Source of the DNA: Hemibagrus wyckioides
Lineage: Eukaryota; Chordata; Actinopteri; Siluriformes; Bagridae
DNA length: 64,000 nucleotides
Reading direction: 5' to 3'
Assembly (NCBI RefSeq): GCF_019097595.1
Contig: NC_080731.1
Span: 14,978,071 to 15,042,070 of the forward strand
Made by a program: the position numbers and the translations under genes. The notes below the pieces were generated by a model that worked only from the letters and a program-made list of their open reading frames with translations, was not told where the DNA came from and ran no database searches. Position 1 is the first letter of the stretch. Each line of letters starts with the position of its first letter. Positions 63,217 through 64,000 of this stretch are shown piece by piece.

Positions 63217-64000
63217 TCAGCTGCACACATGCGATTGTCTGAAAAACCGCTTTCCCTTGCTCGTAGAGCGCTGAGACTTGCGGAATCGCATTTTCAGCGC
63301 CAGAGAAGCACAATGCAGAGAGCACTCTGCGCTGAGGCAGGAAACGAACAATTTCGATGAAAAATGTTGAAAGTTGACTTTATTAAGTGAATTTTCATGG
63401 AATATGACTTTTTCCATGTTTCTTATGAATTTTGAACTTTGATGAAAAAAATCATGTTTCATATGAAAATTCATATTTTTTATGACTTTATTATGAATTT
63501 TTGCATTTGAAGGTAAACAATCACTTTTCATATCATAGTCGACCACAAACGTGAAAAATGTCAAAGAATACTGCCCCATTCAGCTGCACATATGCGATTG
63601 TCTGAAAAACCGCTTTCCCTTGCTCGTAGAGCGCTGAGACTTGCGGAATCGCATTTTCAGCGCCAGAGAAGCACAATGCAGAGAGCACTCTGCGTTGAGG
63701 CAGGAAACGAGCCATTTCGATGAAAAATGTTGAAAGTTGACTTTATTAAGTGAATTTTCATGGAATATGACTTTTTCCATGGTTCTTATGAATTTTGAAC
63801 TGTGATGAAAAAAATTATGTTTCTCGTGAAAATTCATATTTTTTATGAGTTTATTATGAATTTTTGCATTTTAAGGTAAACAATCACTTTTCATATCATA
63901 GTCGACCACAAACATGTGAAAAATGTCAAAGTAAACTGCCCCATTCAGCTGCACACATGCGATTGTCTGAAAAAACGCTTTCCCTTGCTCGTAGAGCGCT

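Larger units (their letters stand above)
1..64000. repeat. Satellite DNA array, ~365/374-bp monomer, fills window
   Basis: The same monomer recurs head to tail without interruption or inversion. Anchored on the TCA of the conserved CAGCTG, there are 174 anchors from 202 to 63945. Spacings are 365 bp (84), 374 bp (49), 363 (9), 375 (8), 366 (7), 373 (5), 364 (3), and single or double cases of 369, 370, 371, 372 and 376; these sum exactly to 63,743 bp. Most monomers differ from each other at only a few positions. GTCGAC (SalI) and CAGCTG (PvuII) occur in nearly every monomer, so a digest should give a ladder of about 0.37 kb. Both array ends lie outside the window. Arrays like this are typical of eukaryotic centromeric, pericentromeric or other heterochromatic DNA; that location is inferred, and the family and species are not recognised. 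The monomer is close to twice a 180-bp nucleosome repeat. No gene, tRNA, rRNA or mobile element is present. Confidence 0.98.
58057..64000. repeat. Less homogenised domain with private changes and indels
   Basis: Private variants are visibly denser than in the preceding 20 kb: ATGTTTAAAG (58206), CTTATCATAG and CCAAAAACATG (58370-58390), AGAAACATGCC (58774), CTTTAAGTGAC (58949 and 63008), AATCGTTTC (59392), ATTAATATT (59408), GAGTGCTG (59572), GATTATCTG (59910), GCTTTTTGAGCG (60332), GAAATGAAC (60386), GAGTCAGG (60743), A9 (60852), ACAACCATG (60964), GAGCCCTG (61051), GATGAAAAAATG (61140), TTCTTGTTTATT (61274), AGGTAATCAC (61303), ACCGCAAACGTG (61704), CATGATTC and CATCTTTC (62306-62350), GCGTTGAGG (63693). 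The window ends in a partial monomer after the anchor at 63945. Confidence 0.8.

Noticed and set aside
1..64000. CRISPR array
   Set aside because: The repeating unit is about 368 bp and varies only by point changes and small indels. There are no short direct repeats separated by unrelated spacers and no cas genes.
1..64000. Ribosomal DNA spacer repeats or transposon-internal tandem repeats
   Set aside because: No rRNA sequence, terminal repeat or transposase-like coding region occurs anywhere in 64 kb.

Overview
The whole 64 kb window is one uninterrupted satellite DNA array. I see no gene, RNA gene, transposon or unique sequence in it. A single monomer of about 365-374 bp repeats head to tail in one orientation from the first base to the last. 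Taking the TCA inside the conserved CAGCTG site as an anchor gives 174 anchors, from 202 to 63945. The 173 spacings are 365 bp (84 times), 374 bp (49 times) and 363-376 bp for the other 40; the mean is 368.5 bp. No spacing exceeds 376 bp, so nothing is inserted anywhere. An array of this size with near-identical monomers points to a eukaryotic chromosome, most plausibly centromeric, pericentromeric or other constitutive heterochromatin. I do not recognise the monomer family and cannot name the species.

Each monomer has two parts. One is a GC- and CpG-rich core of about 145 bp containing several mutually overlapping inverted repeats (202-345 in the first copy). The other is an AT-rich segment of about 220-230 bp with A/T tracts and short dyad symmetries, including the 12-bp perfect palindrome TTTCATATGAAA. 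The 365/374 length difference is mainly loss or gain of one half of an imperfect 9-bp tandem duplication in the AT-rich part. Monomer subtypes differ in a few linked diagnostic positions.

Layout by region. (1) 1-5354: mixed monomers with a five-monomer register of 1834 bp. (2) 5355-7569: a marked run of monomers whose exact register returns 28,029 bp later. (3) 7570-16417: A-B dimers with distinctive variants, interspersed with ordinary monomers. (4) 16418-34485: a clear higher-order repeat domain, in which subtypes A to J recur in fixed order with registers of about 1.85, 2.2, 7.74 and 9.95 kb and visible recombination junctions. (5) 34486-58056: the most homogenised stretch, largely alternating two monomer types with few private changes. 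(6) 58057-64000: the same monomer with clearly more private substitutions and small indels.

No genes act together here. What the window shows is array turnover: unequal crossover or conversion, segmental duplication of multi-monomer blocks, slippage at a 9-bp repeat and local differences in homogenisation. Small open reading frames recur in every monomer, but they are by-products of the repeat: neither common spacing (365, 374) is a multiple of three, and the plus-strand frame has no ATG at its start.
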